From the NCBI GenBank assembly GCA_025201365.1, contig JAIXMF010000002.1:1302001-1366000 (forward strand): a DNA stretch of 64,000 nt, in the 5' to 3' direction. Under the pieces are notes generated by a model. It was not told the origin of the DNA, did not search any database, and saw only the letters and a list, made by a program, of their open reading frames with translations. Every line of letters starts with the position of its first letter. The stretch's first letter is position 1. The stretch comes from Syncephalis plumigaleata. Its lineage: Eukaryota; Zoopagomycota; Zoopagomycetes; Zoopagales; Piptocephalidaceae. Positions 10,816 to 22,515 of this stretch are shown here, one piece after another. Made by a program: the position numbers and the translations under genes.

Positions 10816-11856
10816 GCTTACTAGCTGCTTGTATAGCTTTATTTTTATATGTAAATTCTCGTAGTTCGTATGACTAAGACGATATACTGGTATTGCTAAT
10901 CTACGCGTCAACTAACACATCACGTCATGTCACGCCATTATAACAATATCTTTATTATAATTACTTTATACACATGAGTCATATATACGAAGCAATGTAT
11001 TGCCATTCAAATAGAAGCATTCAAAGATGCTCAATAAAAATATGTTTAGTTTATTCGTCTATTACTAGCAATCAATAAGTACTAATACTAATTGACATGT
11101 TTGTTATTAATGTCTAATGTCATTAACAGTATACCAATCCATTTCTAAGTCTCTATTTCATTGCTATTTCCATTTACTACTTTACCAATGCTGTCTTCTT
11201 AGTATTAACTACATTCCACTTGTCAGTAAACAACACGCGTCTACTTCCTCTTAACTATATGCTAGTTATTCCTTTTCTTTTATTTACTTGTTTACTTTCT
11301 CAGTAATACGCGTCTTCTTCGTGTCATTCGCATTCCACTTGCTTCCTTTTTCACTTTAGCATACACATTCCCAATAGCAGCTATCCTGTCATACTATCTC
11401 TATGACTTTTATTTATTTCTTTGTTTTCCTCTTGCTCTAAACTATCTACATGCTCACTTGTCGTTATTATTACTCTACCAGTAAGCCTTGCTTATTGTTC
11501 GTTCTAGTCCTTTGTTTTCTATCACTGTCCTGCTTATTTATCAATGTTTAAGCGTTTACTGCTCTCGTTGTAATATGCACCTTTTACTTTTACCACTCTT
11601 TTCCGTCATCTGTTTGTATGCCACCCTTACGTCATGCTGTTATTTGTATTTTTATTTGTTTACTGCCATCTACATACTCTATCTGCCTACAAGCATACAC
11701 TGCTTCTTCCAATAAACTGGCATACGTGTTCATGCACCCTTTCTTGCTCATTCCTTGCTCATTCGTGACAAGTCAGTCATTCTACTAACTACTACTTGTT
11801 TACTACATTGTTTATCGTGTATTCTATTTGTTCACTCGTTGCTACCTCTATGCAAT
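10816..11856. other. Pyrimidine-rich intergenic stretch
   Basis: Roughly 700 bp (11150-11850) of T/C-biased sequence with recurring CTACT, CTTACT and CATTC words. Open frames here are short and Leu/Tyr/Cys-rich, as expected from composition. No gene is supported. Confidence 0.5.
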
Positions 11857-13055
11857 AATGGATATTGATTACGTTAACCTTTTTGCATTCTCATCGTTAC
11901 TTGATAGACCAATACATCCTACATGAACTACATTGCTCTGCCACGTTAATTAGCAATACTTACCAAGTATTCTTGTTCAATAAAGGTATGTTGATAAGAA
12001 GGGTGAATAGCATACACAGCGGTAGAGCTAATACTTGCCTTGTTTATTGCAGTTATTCAAGAATTGAATCGCTTTACCAACGCACAACTATCGGCGTTCT
12101 ACTTTCAATCTATCAAGGAGCGGCTTTATGCTGACGACAAATTATCATTAGCACGAAGGTCGGCACAGACTGCCGTATACTATGTAAGGCATCGACACTT
12201 GGTATGCAACTGTAGCTAAGCAAGGAATACTGCATAGATAATTGAGGTGTACACACGCGCACTCGCACCAATTACTTGTCATTTAGCCGAGGAGATTCAG
12301 CTTTTCTCCTCGTCAACTTGGTCGACACCATTTGATAGCGTATTCCAGTCGGGATGGATGTCTCTGGTAAACACTTGCAATCACTGAGCTATGTGTGGTC
12401 TAACACTCGAGCATTGGTATGAATAGGATGGCCGTTGGCATAATACTGCTTTGGAGCAAGACTGGACAGTGCTACGACACCTTCGTAGTCAGTACTACCA
12501 GCTAGTCGAGAAGGTGCGACAGGCCAAGTAAGTGCTATCTGCAGTATAACAGATGATTTATTTACAAATTTCATTGGCTGACAGGGGAATCAAGACAAGC
12601 GCGTAAATCGATCTGACACTAGAACTAGAAGACAGTGCAATGTCTCCACTAGGCCAATTACTACATAAATACGGTAAGACGACAATAATAACAATAGCGA
12701 TAGTGATATTGCTCGTATATAGTTTATTAAGCAATATGCATTAGCATCGCAACTACCTGAACTGTTCCTATGTGCATCGGTTAATGTTGCTGCACAGTCA
12801 ACATTAACCACGATAAATGACACTGTCCTTATTAGTGAAACGATATCATTACCAAGTAAGTATGAAGTATGCAGTATGAGTGTGTCATGATAATGACTAT
12901 TAATCGACAACGTAATAGACACTATGAATGGTGCATCTGGTCAAATGATCCTACGTTTATCGGCACGACATAAATGTCCTAGATGTTGGAGCTATCGATC
13001 TGATCAACCGGAATGTCTATGCAATCGATGGAATGTTTGCAAGAAGCAAGGATAA
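11857..13055 (+). pseudogene. C-terminal fragment of a mitochondrial-type isoleucyl-tRNA synthetase
   Basis: Consecutive exon-like blocks spell the anticodon-binding and C-terminal parts of bacterial/mitochondrial IleRS: LIDQYILHEL (about 11900), then after a small intron ELNRFTNAQLSAFYFQSIKE and ADDKLSLARRSAQTAVYY; APITCHLAEEIQLF and PFDSVFQSGW (about 12270-12360); DWTVLRHLRSQYYQLVEKVR (about 12455-12525); and the C-terminal zinc finger ARHKCPRCWSY...CLCNRW (about 12950-13030). Splice sites are still recognisable. There is no catalytic domain upstream. A frame change lies near 11890, an in-frame TAA lies at about 12604 just after GIKTSA, and the expected fourth zinc Cys is Trp. The catalytic N-terminus of a mitochondrial IleRS gene starts at 63348, so this is probably a 5'-truncated duplicate. 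Confidence 0.8.
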
Positions 13056-13905
13056 CTGATCCGAGAAACTAATACCAATATTCCTAAACTATATGTAATG
13101 ATTGAACGAATAAAGGAAAATGTCTAATACTAAATTGTCGGTGCAGTTGATGCAGCATGATGCATTGCTGTCGTACTGTTTTGGAATCAATGCAGTAGTG
13201 CGAATGAAAGGTGTGCTTGCATTACCTACCAAGTATGCTGTTATCCGTCATGCGAATTCAATGACACTGGAGCATGGATATTGTTTTGCAGAGAATGTCA
13301 AGTCATTCAAGGTTAATCAGCTAACTCTGATGTTCTACTATGGCATATCTCGAAAGTAATATGTTGATTAGAGCACGATAACAAGCATGGACAGTTTGTA
13401 CAAACACAAAGAAATACAAGTCTACTTTGTGAATATTAAAGAATAGAACGAGTGTATATTCATGGCTAATCTCATCTGCTATTATCATAAAATAAAGCTG
13501 TATTTATTGAGTAATTTCAATATAGAATATATAGAAGGGATCCAAGTCATACAAGGAATACTAATAGTAAATACTGCAGAAACACATGAGGAATTCAATA
13601 GGAAAACATTAAAGACACTAACACACACACAGCAAATTGCGTACTAAATATTCATTTTAAGGATGCTAATCAAAGATTTATAAAGGCGAGCGTAGAGTAA
13701 TTATTGATTTACGTACGCAAAATTAATACGCCATATAGAATAAGGAGAAGGAAATGTGGCAAGCATGCACAACTGCAACTATCGACACACAATTAATAAA
13801 TGATTACAACAGCTAATGTGACAATAATCCAATGTTACACGCGTGTTCATACGTAGAGACACGGGTACATCAATTAGCTGTGGTCCATCTAGTTATTGCT
13901 GTTGT
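13056..13905. other. Intergenic; one weak 79-residue frame
   Basis: Contains an open frame at 13120-13359 that begins with ATG after an A-rich leader and reads KLSVQLMQHDALL; I recognise no domain and give it little weight. The rest is AT-rich. Confidence 0.3.
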
Positions 13906-15672
13906 TTAGTAGCTGGAGGTAGCTGGAGACTCGCTACCGTAGGCGTCGTTACCAGCTGGGACTGGAGCGGGAGTGTTGTCACCGGCACCGCCATAGGTGG
14001 TGGTGTTGCATGGCTTCTTGGGTGTCTCTGGGGTGGCTGGGCCAGCGGGAGTGGCTGGGCTGACTGGAGTAGCTGGAGACTCGCCACCGTAGGTATCGTT
14101 ACCAGCTGGGACTGGAACTGGAGCTGGGCTGGCTGGAGCCTCTCCGCCATAGGTGTCATTACCACCAGCTGGGGCTGGGACTGGGACAGTGGTGTTACCG
14201 CCAGCTGGGGTGGTGCTGTTGCATGGCTTCTTGTCACCGCCAGCTGGGAGCTCGCCACCGTAGGTGTCGTTGCCAGCTGGGACTGGAGCTGGAGCTGGGC
14301 TGGCTGGAGCCTCTCCGCCATAGGTGTCATTACCACCAGCTGGGGCTGGGACAGTGGTGTTACCGCCGGCTGGGGTGGTGGTGTTGCATGGCTTCTTCTC
14401 ATTGTCGTAGTCAATCACACCGCCAGCTGGAGATGGACCAGGGGCTGGACCGGCTGGGGAAGCTGGAGTGGCTGGACCAGCTGGAGATGGACTAGGGGCT
14501 GGAGTGTAGACTGGGTATGGGACTGGGACCTTCACCTCCTTGTAGACTTCGACTGGGTATGGTACCTTGACTTCATATGGAGCTGGGACTGGCACGTTGA
14601 CCTTGACCTCAACTGGGTATGGCTTAGGAGTGTAGACGTAGGTTGGGACCTTAACCTCAGTTGGTTGTGGTACTGGGTATGGCACCTTAACCTCGATGGT
14701 CTTCACGACGGTGGTTGGGACTGGAACAGTGACAGTGACTGGAACCTCCTTGATGACCTGGGTTGGCACTGGTACTTGAACAGTGACGTTTTGAGGAACA
14801 GTAACTGGGACGGTTACAGTGTATGGGGTTGGCACGGCGTATGGTACCGAGACGTTGTATGGTTGTGGCACGTTAACAGTGACAGTTGGGCCAGCAGTGG
14901 TCACTGTGGTGGTTGGGCCAGGAACAGTGATGGTGACGTCCTTGCAGGTCTGGGTGACAGCTGGAGCTGGGACGGTAACGGTGGTGGTGTAGGTAACTGG
15001 AGCTGGAGCTGGACCAGCTGGGGCTACGACGGACGGCTTGTCCTTACCATAGTCGATCACTCCACCAGCTGGGGCTGGGACTGGAACTGGGGTAGCTGGA
15101 GCAGCTGGGGTGGTGCTGTTGCATGGCTTCTTGTCACCGCCAGCTGGGAGCTCGCCACCGTAGGTGTCGTTGCCAGATGGAACTGGAGCTGGAGCTGGGC
15201 CGGCTGGAGCCTCTCCGCCATAGGTGTCATTACCACCAGCTGGGGCTGGGGTGGTGGTGTTGCATGGCTTCTTCTCCTTGTCGTAATCAATCACACCGCC
15301 AGCTGGAGATGGACCAGGGGCTGGACCGGCTGGGGAAGCTGGGGTAGTAGCTGGGACTTCACCATAAGCTGGGCCAGCGGGAGTGGCTGGACTGACTGGA
15401 GTAGCAGGAACTTCACCATAAGCTGGGCCAGCTGGAGTGGCTGGACTGACTGGAGTAGCTGGGACTTCACCATAAGCTGGGCCGGCTGGGGAAGCTGGGG
15501 TAGTAGCTGGAGTCTCACCATAAGCTGGGCCAGCTGGAGATGTGGATGGGCTCTCACCGTAGCCTTGGTCACCACCATAGGCGGATGGTGCAGAGGCACT
15601 GTAGTTTGGCACGGCAACAGCGCTGGCGGCAGCCAATAATACAACGAGGGCAGTAAGCTTAGAGTATTGCAT
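13906..15672 (-). CDS. Secreted Pro/Ala/Gly repeat protein with Val-Pro core (cell-wall structural protein or adhesin)
   Basis: A single-exon protein of 588 residues. Residues 1-20 are a signal peptide (SKLTALVVLLAAASAVAV). The N-terminal third has tandem copies of SPAGPAYGE(V/T)PAT. Both flanks of the protein contain the same cassette: GGVIDYD, KKPCN(T/S)TTP (five copies in all) and GNDTYGGE (six copies plus one variant), each with an Asn-X-Thr site. Between the flanks lies a core of about 170 residues alternating Val/Thr/Lys with Pro (VTVPVTVPQNVTVQVPVPT, EVKVPYPVEVYKEVKVPVP), suggesting an extended beta or polyproline rod. Cysteines occur almost only in KKPCN plus one TQTCKD, so intermolecular disulfides are plausible. 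There is no GPI tail. The opposite strand is open over the same span, a composition effect. Confidence 0.85.
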   Translation of the reverse strand: MQYSKLTALVVLLAAASAVAVPNYSASAPSAYGGDQGYGESPSTSPAGPAYGETPATTPASPAGPAYGEVPATPVSPATPAGPAYGEVPATPVSPATPAGPAYGEVPATTPASPAGPAPGPSPAGGVIDYDKEKKPCNTTTPAPAGGNDTYGGEAPAGPAPAPVPSGNDTYGGELPAGGDKKPCNSTTPAAPATPVPVPAPAGGVIDYGKDKPSVVAPAGPAPAPVTYTTTVTVPAPAVTQTCKDVTITVPGPTTTVTTAGPTVTVNVPQPYNVSVPYAVPTPYTVTVPVTVPQNVTVQVPVPTQVIKEVPVTVTVPVPTTVVKTIEVKVPYPVPQPTEVKVPTYVYTPKPYPVEVKVNVPVPAPYEVKVPYPVEVYKEVKVPVPYPVYTPAPSPSPAGPATPASPAGPAPGPSPAGGVIDYDNEKKPCNTTTPAGGNTTVPAPAGGNDTYGGEAPASPAPAPVPAGNDTYGGELPAGGDKKPCNSTTPAGGNTTVPVPAPAGGNDTYGGEAPASPAPVPVPAGNDTYGGESPATPVSPATPAGPATPETPKKPCNTTTYGGAGDNTPAPVPAGNDAYGSESPATSSY

Positions 15673-18293
15673 GATGATGAAAAAGACTAGTTAATGTAGA
15701 ATAAACTATAATAAAGCAAAGCGTTTGATTTAAACGACACTAATGGTACGCAATGCGGATAATAAGGGATCGACCACGCAGGCTCAGCGATACCGGATCG
15801 AAATAAAAAATCAGGCAACTACGCGGGCGATAGCCGTGTAAAAGTAACTAAGTGTTTAGTGGTAGTAGTAGTAGTAGTAGTAATCGAGAATAGTGATGCA
15901 ATCAGAGAGTTAGTCGTACCAAATAATGTAGTAGCTGACTAACAATCACGGCAGTGTATGAGAAAGAGCGTTTAACTTGTACGTCTGACTAGCAAGAGGA
16001 AAAGTGCGGATATACGAGCAGGAGAACATTTGGCACGCCTTTATAATACAGTAAATGGCCTAGGAAGCGCCTCTCCTGTTGCTCAAACAAGGCGAAACAG
16101 CGCGGTCGCACAGAGAGGCGCTCGGCGAACGCTGTAGACAGAATGAGGAAATGAGGGAATGAGGGAGCAAGGAAGTGAGGGAATGAGGGAGGAGTGAGGA
16201 AGCGGAGATGCTCATTACGACACCCGATATGAAATGCCATTTCCGGCTCTCGAAGGAAGGAAAAATAGGGACCCCGAGTGAGCAACGTGCTTTCTATTCT
16301 TTGTTTTGCCAATTGTGCCATAGAATGATGGTGGTGTGTATGGACGTATACACCCACATACCCACACTCACTGTACAAAGGAATAACCATTGAACGGAAA
16401 CGGGGGTTGTCACAGTTATTGTTAAGAATGGTCGGCATACACACACACACACACACACAGATAGAGAGAGACAAGCATTGATTTGTTCTCATTCTCGTTT
16501 GTCGAGTGCTCGACAGCATGGATGACTGCAACCGGTGCATGCATACTTGTCCATCTAAGGCCGGTCGCCTATTCTAGAGGATATCAATATCCACCAATCC
16601 TGATGCGCCTATCCTAATTTCTTTTTTCTTCCACCCATAGTGATATCGCATTAAACGATAGCCGTTTTTTTACGCACTGTCGCAATGTACGAAATAACGA
16701 TAGTGTGTTCGGCTACTGAAACGGAATAATAACACTACTTTACAAGCCATGTGAGAGCAGGATGAACGGAGCTATTAATAGAGATTAGAACATGGTTCTC
16801 ATACAAAATTGGATATTGCTTTATTGCTTCAGTAGGGTTTACCACGATGCTTGCGCGCTCTACTGCGGCATCACGAGCGAGAGACAACACTGACATGGAT
16901 ACGATAAAGCAATGGATGGTTGGTTGGCCGGATGGTTGGCTAGCTGGCCCATCAGCGTGTTTGTAGATTGAACGATAGAAACCGGTACGTGTACACGTAC
17001 AAATGTGGATGAAACCGCGGGGGCTATCGTCCACATTTATCCTAATGGTGATTCGTTGACGTGCAAATCTTTTACACGAATCAATATCAGCGGATTTGGC
17101 AGGGATGTATATAGACAGACATGGCATATCAGCCGTGTCGCCTCACTGGTGCGGTCCTTGATTCATCTAAAAATATACGCGTAGTTGCTATTTAGTTTTT
17201 TGAAGACACATGTAGCTGAGATGACACTTGCAGTATCGATAAGCTAACTATCGTAGGATATTCGACGCTTATCGTCAATGTGCTACGTCTAAAAAAAGGT
17301 CAAAAACCAACCAACCAACTAAGCAACTAAGCAACTAAGCAATTATCCTAATGATGTATTAATACTATGTCTGTTTGTGTTTGTGTTTGTGTTTGTGTTC
17401 GTATCAAAACCAAAGAAAAAAGAGCGAGTATGTGTGTATTGTAGTAGATGTTACAAGTACTGATACTGATGGCGCACATCCGTACATGTATATCCTTGTG
17501 GAGGTAATCATTTACAATAAAATCATTGCTTGAAACATTTCGTTGTAAAGAACAATGTTACATGATCATTGCTCAAACTCGCGCTCATGTCTTTGTCAGA
17601 TGTCCTTACTGGATTCAAACCGCTCATCCTTCGTCTATACAATGTTTCGCAATCCCATTAGCACAATGCTTGTTAGTATGCTGTCATCGTCGTCATCATC
17701 ACTATTAGTGTCGTCTTTATCGTTGCTTGTGTTTATCTTATTCAAATTGTCTGGACACATGATTTGCACTAATAGCAGCAAGCTTTGAATGGTCACATGG
17801 CACGTATTTATCTGAATGGCGGTAATCTGGTTTTACCCGTGTAACATCTCGCTGGTTGGTGGCTACTCTACAATGTCATGACTGGTTCCTTTGGTAGCAA
17901 AGCGATGCTACATGCTTGTTTCGACCACGACAAGTGCGACAAGCACGACATCATTCGTTAGCGTAGATTTGGGGTGGGCGCGCTTACTTTTTGTTGCATT
18001 CGGGGGATACTTTCTACATCACTTGTTATTAACCCATCTCGATGTTGTTGCTTCTCGTCTGCAATGTAGGTATAGTATATGCATGAAGAAGTGTGTCTAT
18101 AGTGCCAAGCTATATATGATATGCATGTATGTATGTCTATCTATCTACATGTATATGTATTCATTGATGTGTGTCAGAAATGAAGAGTAGACAACAGATT
18201 ATATCAGTTTATTCATCAAACGGTTATGTATCATTCTTGTAACTGTTTCATTAATTGTCGTCGTCGTCGTTGTTATGGCTGTTTCAGTATCAT
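15673..18293. other. Intergenic with microsatellites
   Basis: Holds the promoter of the repeat protein and about 2.3 kb without a supported gene. Simple repeats: (GTA)n at about 15861-15880, a GGGAATGA-type purine tandem at about 16143-16200, (AC)n at 16439-16459, AACC/GCAACTAA tandems at 17305-17342 and (GTTT)n-like sequence at 17371-17400. Open frames are short and compositional. Confidence 0.5.
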
Positions 18294-20270
18294 TTACGTT
18301 TTACATTCAGTTGGTAGTTCAGTGCTTTCTATAGGTAGATCGGTATCACTAACGGATGCGCCATAACCAAGACCACGTTTAGCAAATGCTCTCCAAATGT
18401 CGCAGGAATGTTCACCCTTAGTAAGCTGTTGTTCTGCTTCAAGAATGGCGTCTCGACCCATAACAAAGGTTGGATTGCATGGTTGTAGTTTCAATCCATC
18501 AACTACTAACTGGAGTGCTAGTGTATTGCCCTTATTGACATTCGGTGTAAATTTGTCTTCTTGGAAGCCAAGTTTGTTGACCAAGTTCCAGTACATTTCA
18601 TAAAGCATGTTGGCCCATACTTCACCCATCTCGTGTGGGGCCCTCCATTCAAACTTTTCCATGTAACCGTACGTGGTAGGATTCGTTTTAAGATCAGTCG
18701 AGTATGGATGATGGCGAATATTCCTTCCTACTACGTATTTGCCCGTAATAACATTCTTGGTGGATTTATCGGATGCCTTCATCTCTACCCAGCGGCGAAG
18801 AAATCACTCCAACCTTCGTCCATACCAAGCGACTCTTTACCGTTCAAACATGTTGTGGTGGATGGACCACCCGTGAGACGATTCGAAACACCATGGCCAT
18901 ACTCGTGGGATATGATGTCGTTCTCGAAATCACCATCACGATTAGGAGTGGCTGCGTCAAAGCCGAACATTAAAATCTTTGGACGTGTACCATCAGGCGC
19001 CGGCATGAACATGGCATTGTTACGTGTGCTGTCACTCGCATCCAAATCGTAGCTATCTAGTGCAAAAGCAGCTACCGCATCGCCACCTTTACCGCCCTTG
19101 TTACCATTGTCTTCTTGGAAGTTGCCGGCAGCTTCATCGAAGCCATAGCGGTAGAATAGATCGTGCATACTATTGGTTACATAGAACAGATTTGTAATGG
19201 CGGCATTGATATTGTCCTTTGGATTCTTCGTTGGATCGAATGGATAGTCAAAGTTCAACTCACTACCACCATCAGGACGATAGTTATTTTGCAATCCTCA
19301 CTGCCACTATAGTTCTCTTGAGCAATAGCGTTGTTGCCAATGGTTGTGGTGAATTGCTTGTTACCCTGAGTGTGCCAGCCATTAGGTGAAGCAATAGGAT
19401 CGGCGGGATTAGTAACTAGCTGGCGTGGTGTATCAATCGGATTATTGTTGCCGAACTTGTTAACACGATAGCTCGCAAATCGTACTAGATCAACTAGGGA
19501 GACAATAGTCTTGCCATCAGCGGACACATGAACGTGGAAGTAGTTGAGTGGCATCTTGACAGTGTACTCCCATACTGGTACTAGCTCATTGGATGTGGCT
19601 TGAATGTACGATTGCGTGACGCTGATATCCTCGGTAACGAAATCAACACCACGAATCAGATAGGACTGACCGCCTGGCGCGTTGTCCCGAGGAGTGATGG
19701 TCACCTTGCTAGCATCAAACTTTGGTGAATATGATTGGCGAATTACGGAATGCATCCACAGGGGAGACAAAACCGTTCGTCTGACCATCCCACGTCTTGA
19801 GTTGACGAGCGACTAGTTTTTGATTGCTCGCTTGTTCAGTGACAGTAGTCCGTGCTGGATGTGGTTCGGATGCAGGTGTGCCCTTGAAGAAACTATCATC
19901 GTAGGCGATGATGCTGTTGGCGGCATTGACGTGAATACCAATTTTACCATTGGCGACCTTAATGCCTTTGATGGTTTGTTGCAAGTAGACGTGGGTGATG
20001 TTGGTGATTGTGTTTTATAGGAATTGGTGACAACGTAGTCGCCATCTTTAATCTTGAGCTGGGAACGAGCAAATGTAAGTGCTGCTGCTTGTGGATCAAC
20101 TGGACCGAATGATCTTGGATTATAGCTGCTTAGGGAGGAGGACAAGCTACGCACAGCGGCTTGACTTGTGATATGCGGAATGATAGGTTCCACCTGGACT
20201 TGATTGACGGCACTTGACACGGCGCTAATAGATGCCAGGATCAACAGGCAACGCGTAGGTCGATATGCAT
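18294..20270 (-). CDS. Fungalysin, secreted zinc metalloprotease (peptidase M36), with apparent frame breaks
   Basis: Successive frames together show the full fungalysin plan. A signal peptide (ATG at 20270; ILASISAVSSA) is followed by the inhibitory propeptide (THVYLQQTIKG, IIAYDDSFFKG), the NNYRPDGGSELNFDYPFDP segment, the catalytic HEYGHGVSNRLTGG (HExxH zinc site), a downstream GMDEGWSDFFA Glu ligand region, and the C-terminal helical part (WANMLYEMYWNL, KLQPCNPTFVMGRDAIL, FAKRGLG). Family role: broad endoprotease, autoprocessed after secretion. Reading frame changes about six times (near 20243, 20005, two near 19740, 19289, 18784). Each is consistent with one missing base, and there are no substitutions to stop within the segments. 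I infer sequencing deletions; a recent pseudogene is the alternative. Residue conservation between breaks is excellent. Confidence 0.88.
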
Positions 20271-21333
20271 GGTGTGGAATGTTGGCGTGCTAGTAATACG
20301 TGCGTTGTGACTTGGTAATAATGCGATGTCGTAGCTCGTAGCGTACAATAGAGAAGGAGAAGATATGGATGATGATATGGTAAATAAAGGTTGAATAAAT
20401 AGTGGGAAGGTAAGTGATAAGCGTAGTTCGCGTTAGATAAATGGCAAGAATGATAAGTAGAAAAGTAATGAATGTTACTAAGATGTTGGTAGACTGACGA
20501 GTTGTTAATGTTTCCTTTAACAATATGCAACAAAAGTAAAGCCTTTATATATTCAGCATTTCTTTAGTATCGCAATTTACTTGTGTAATAATAATAGCAC
20601 AATGTAACTATCCAGAGTAATACTGATGCTTAGGCAAATACCCTTTGTCGTAAATCTTGGCCAGTGTATTATTCTTTTCTTTATCTTCATTTCGCGGTAA
20701 AGTATAGGAGAAAAAGTTCTATTCATCGATTTGTCCTGGGGGGGGGGTGATTCTTATGCCGATCAATGTAACATTCCTCGGAAATGACATGTTACGCGGT
20801 TGGATTTACGATAAAACTTCTCATTGTATATCCGCAATTCCTAGGAAATAATGGGAATAATTGGCAATAGAGGCCTTGCATTATAGGCAGTGTAAGCGAT
20901 GGTTGGGACTGCATTCCTATCATAGTATACGAGGAATTCGTGTAGTTGCCTGACCAATTCTATAGACATTCACGTAGATCGAAGAAGTAATGAAAGTAAC
21001 GATATTGCATTGTGCTATGTAATGCTTTCTTGAATAAATGATTCGTTAATCCTTTATATGTTCTCTTATTAGTCCACTCTATATCGCATTGTAATATAAA
21101 TGGTGAATGTTTATTGTTAGATGAATTGCCGCCATCAGAAATAGGACCATTCGTATAGGCCTGCAATTATAATACACGTGGATTTACGCGTAGTATTAAA
21201 AATGAGCAACATAGCAATTTATGATATCAGTTATCGAGAATACGTGCATGCGTACAAGTCGACTTTCCAAACAGTTGGCCCTCTTGTGCCATCAGTATAC
21301 GCATGTCACTGATCATGCAATCGCTAGGCCTCA
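20271..21333. other. Intergenic; a possible orphan exon at 20961-21161 (minus)
   Basis: Includes the fungalysin promoter and a nine- to ten-G run near 20740. On the minus strand a stretch preceded by a TTGCAG acceptor (about 21161) stays open to a TAG near 20961 and reads AYTNGPISDGG and DIEWTNKRTYKGLTNHLF. No family is recognised and no partner exon was found, so I do not call a gene. Confidence 0.3.
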
Positions 21334-22371
21334 TTAAACGGTGATATCACGACGAACTCGCAAATCCGATAGATCAACATGCGAGCTGACTTGTACACCA
21401 AACGGACTTGCACGCTCAAACGCACTATTCATTTGTCGTCGTTATATGGTTAGCTATGCAGTAATAGCACAGGTGACAAGATGATGGTAGGTTCAACTTA
21501 CAGAGTATCAGTGAAACGGTACATATGTGGTCGTTTAACCGAAGAGAAGAGTATGCTAAGCAAACACGCGTGTATAATTAGTGCTATAGTTACAAGGTAC
21601 TGTAACGTGTGTGTATAACTATTATTATTATTATTACTATCACTTACAAGTCATCGCTAGATTGTCGAGCAAGTTTCGTGTGCTTATCGCTACGTTCAAT
21701 CCAAACATCTCTATCGGCACGAAGGCCATCTATCCATTTAGCAATTGGATGTCCTTCCTAGCATAAGGATAAGAATAACATTCGTTAATCAATTAATCAA
21801 TCAATCAATCAATCAGGCATAACATAGGCTAATATAAAGCATATGTTTAGCATATACTACAAAGAGTAGCAAACAGAAATAAAATAAACTATCGATGGCG
21901 ACACTAACAGTCGTAATACTGTCATTTTGCTAGTTACCTTGCCATCATCGGTGATACGACGATCCATCTCTGTCCAGCCGAGCATTGCGGCCATTCCGGT
22001 TAACGCTACGAGCCATGCTTTGGCAGAACCACCTAACATGATTGATATGAAGTCAGCATAAAAGTATGATTCCTTTTGTTTCTCGTGTTAATTCATGTAT
22101 TTGTATTCTCCGTAATAGCATCCATGTTTATTGCGATATTCACTAATGCAATGTATACTGATCGAGAATCCCGTAGAATTCATCGACAACAACAACAACA
22201 ACTGCCACTATACGTGAATATATCCTTCCTCTTTCCCCCCTCATCTATGTCATAGTTGACGTGGCCCACCTTTTTCTGCTGGGTATGTTGCGGCAGAAGA
22301 CTCGGTGGCATAGAAGCGACTAGTCCTAAGTGCTTGCCGAGTAGATGACGCGACAATAGTGACGCTATCAT
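21334..22371 (-). CDS. Small mitochondrial protein with N-terminal presequence (unknown, five exons)
   Basis: Exon 1 encodes a typical mitochondrial presequence (MIASLLSRHLL, then RQALRTSRFYATES) and contains one apparent missing base between those two parts. Exons 21938-22032, 21648-21757, 21502-21555 and 21334-21424 join in frame with CTGAC/CTAAT-like branches and GTAAGT or GTAACT donors. They give a hydrophobic segment (AKAWLVALTGMAAMLGW), EMDRRITDDGK, EGHPIAKWIDGLRADRD, KRPHMYRFTDT and a C-terminus ending FGVQVSSHVDLSDL. The size (about 150 residues), presequence and single membrane segment fit a small inner-membrane or respiratory accessory protein. I cannot name the family. The donor of exon 1 (GTCAAC) is non-canonical and least certain. 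Confidence 0.6.
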
Positions 22372-22515
22372 TGCTTAGTTGTTCAGTGATTACTATCTTT
22401 ACTGAAAGAAAGGGGAAAAAAGGGAAGAGAGTCAAGGAATGGTTTGCGGGTGATGATGATGATGATGATGATGATGACCATATATTATAATTTATTATAC
22501 TTTTATTAATTGCTA

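Noticed and set aside
13120-13359. 79-codon frame downstream of the IleRS relic
   Set aside because: No domain, AT-rich codon use, likely chance; kept only as a note in the spacer entry.
13843-15639. A 598-codon open frame antisense to the Pro/Ala/Gly repeat protein
   Set aside because: It is Trp/Gly/Ser-rich because it mirrors Pro/Ala/Thr codons, has no domain or signal peptide and follows the repeat period of the real gene. A composition artefact.
18294-20270. Introns as the explanation of the fungalysin frame changes
   Set aside because: Conserved residues are continuous to within one or two codons across each change, leaving no room for introns; no donor/acceptor pairs lie there.
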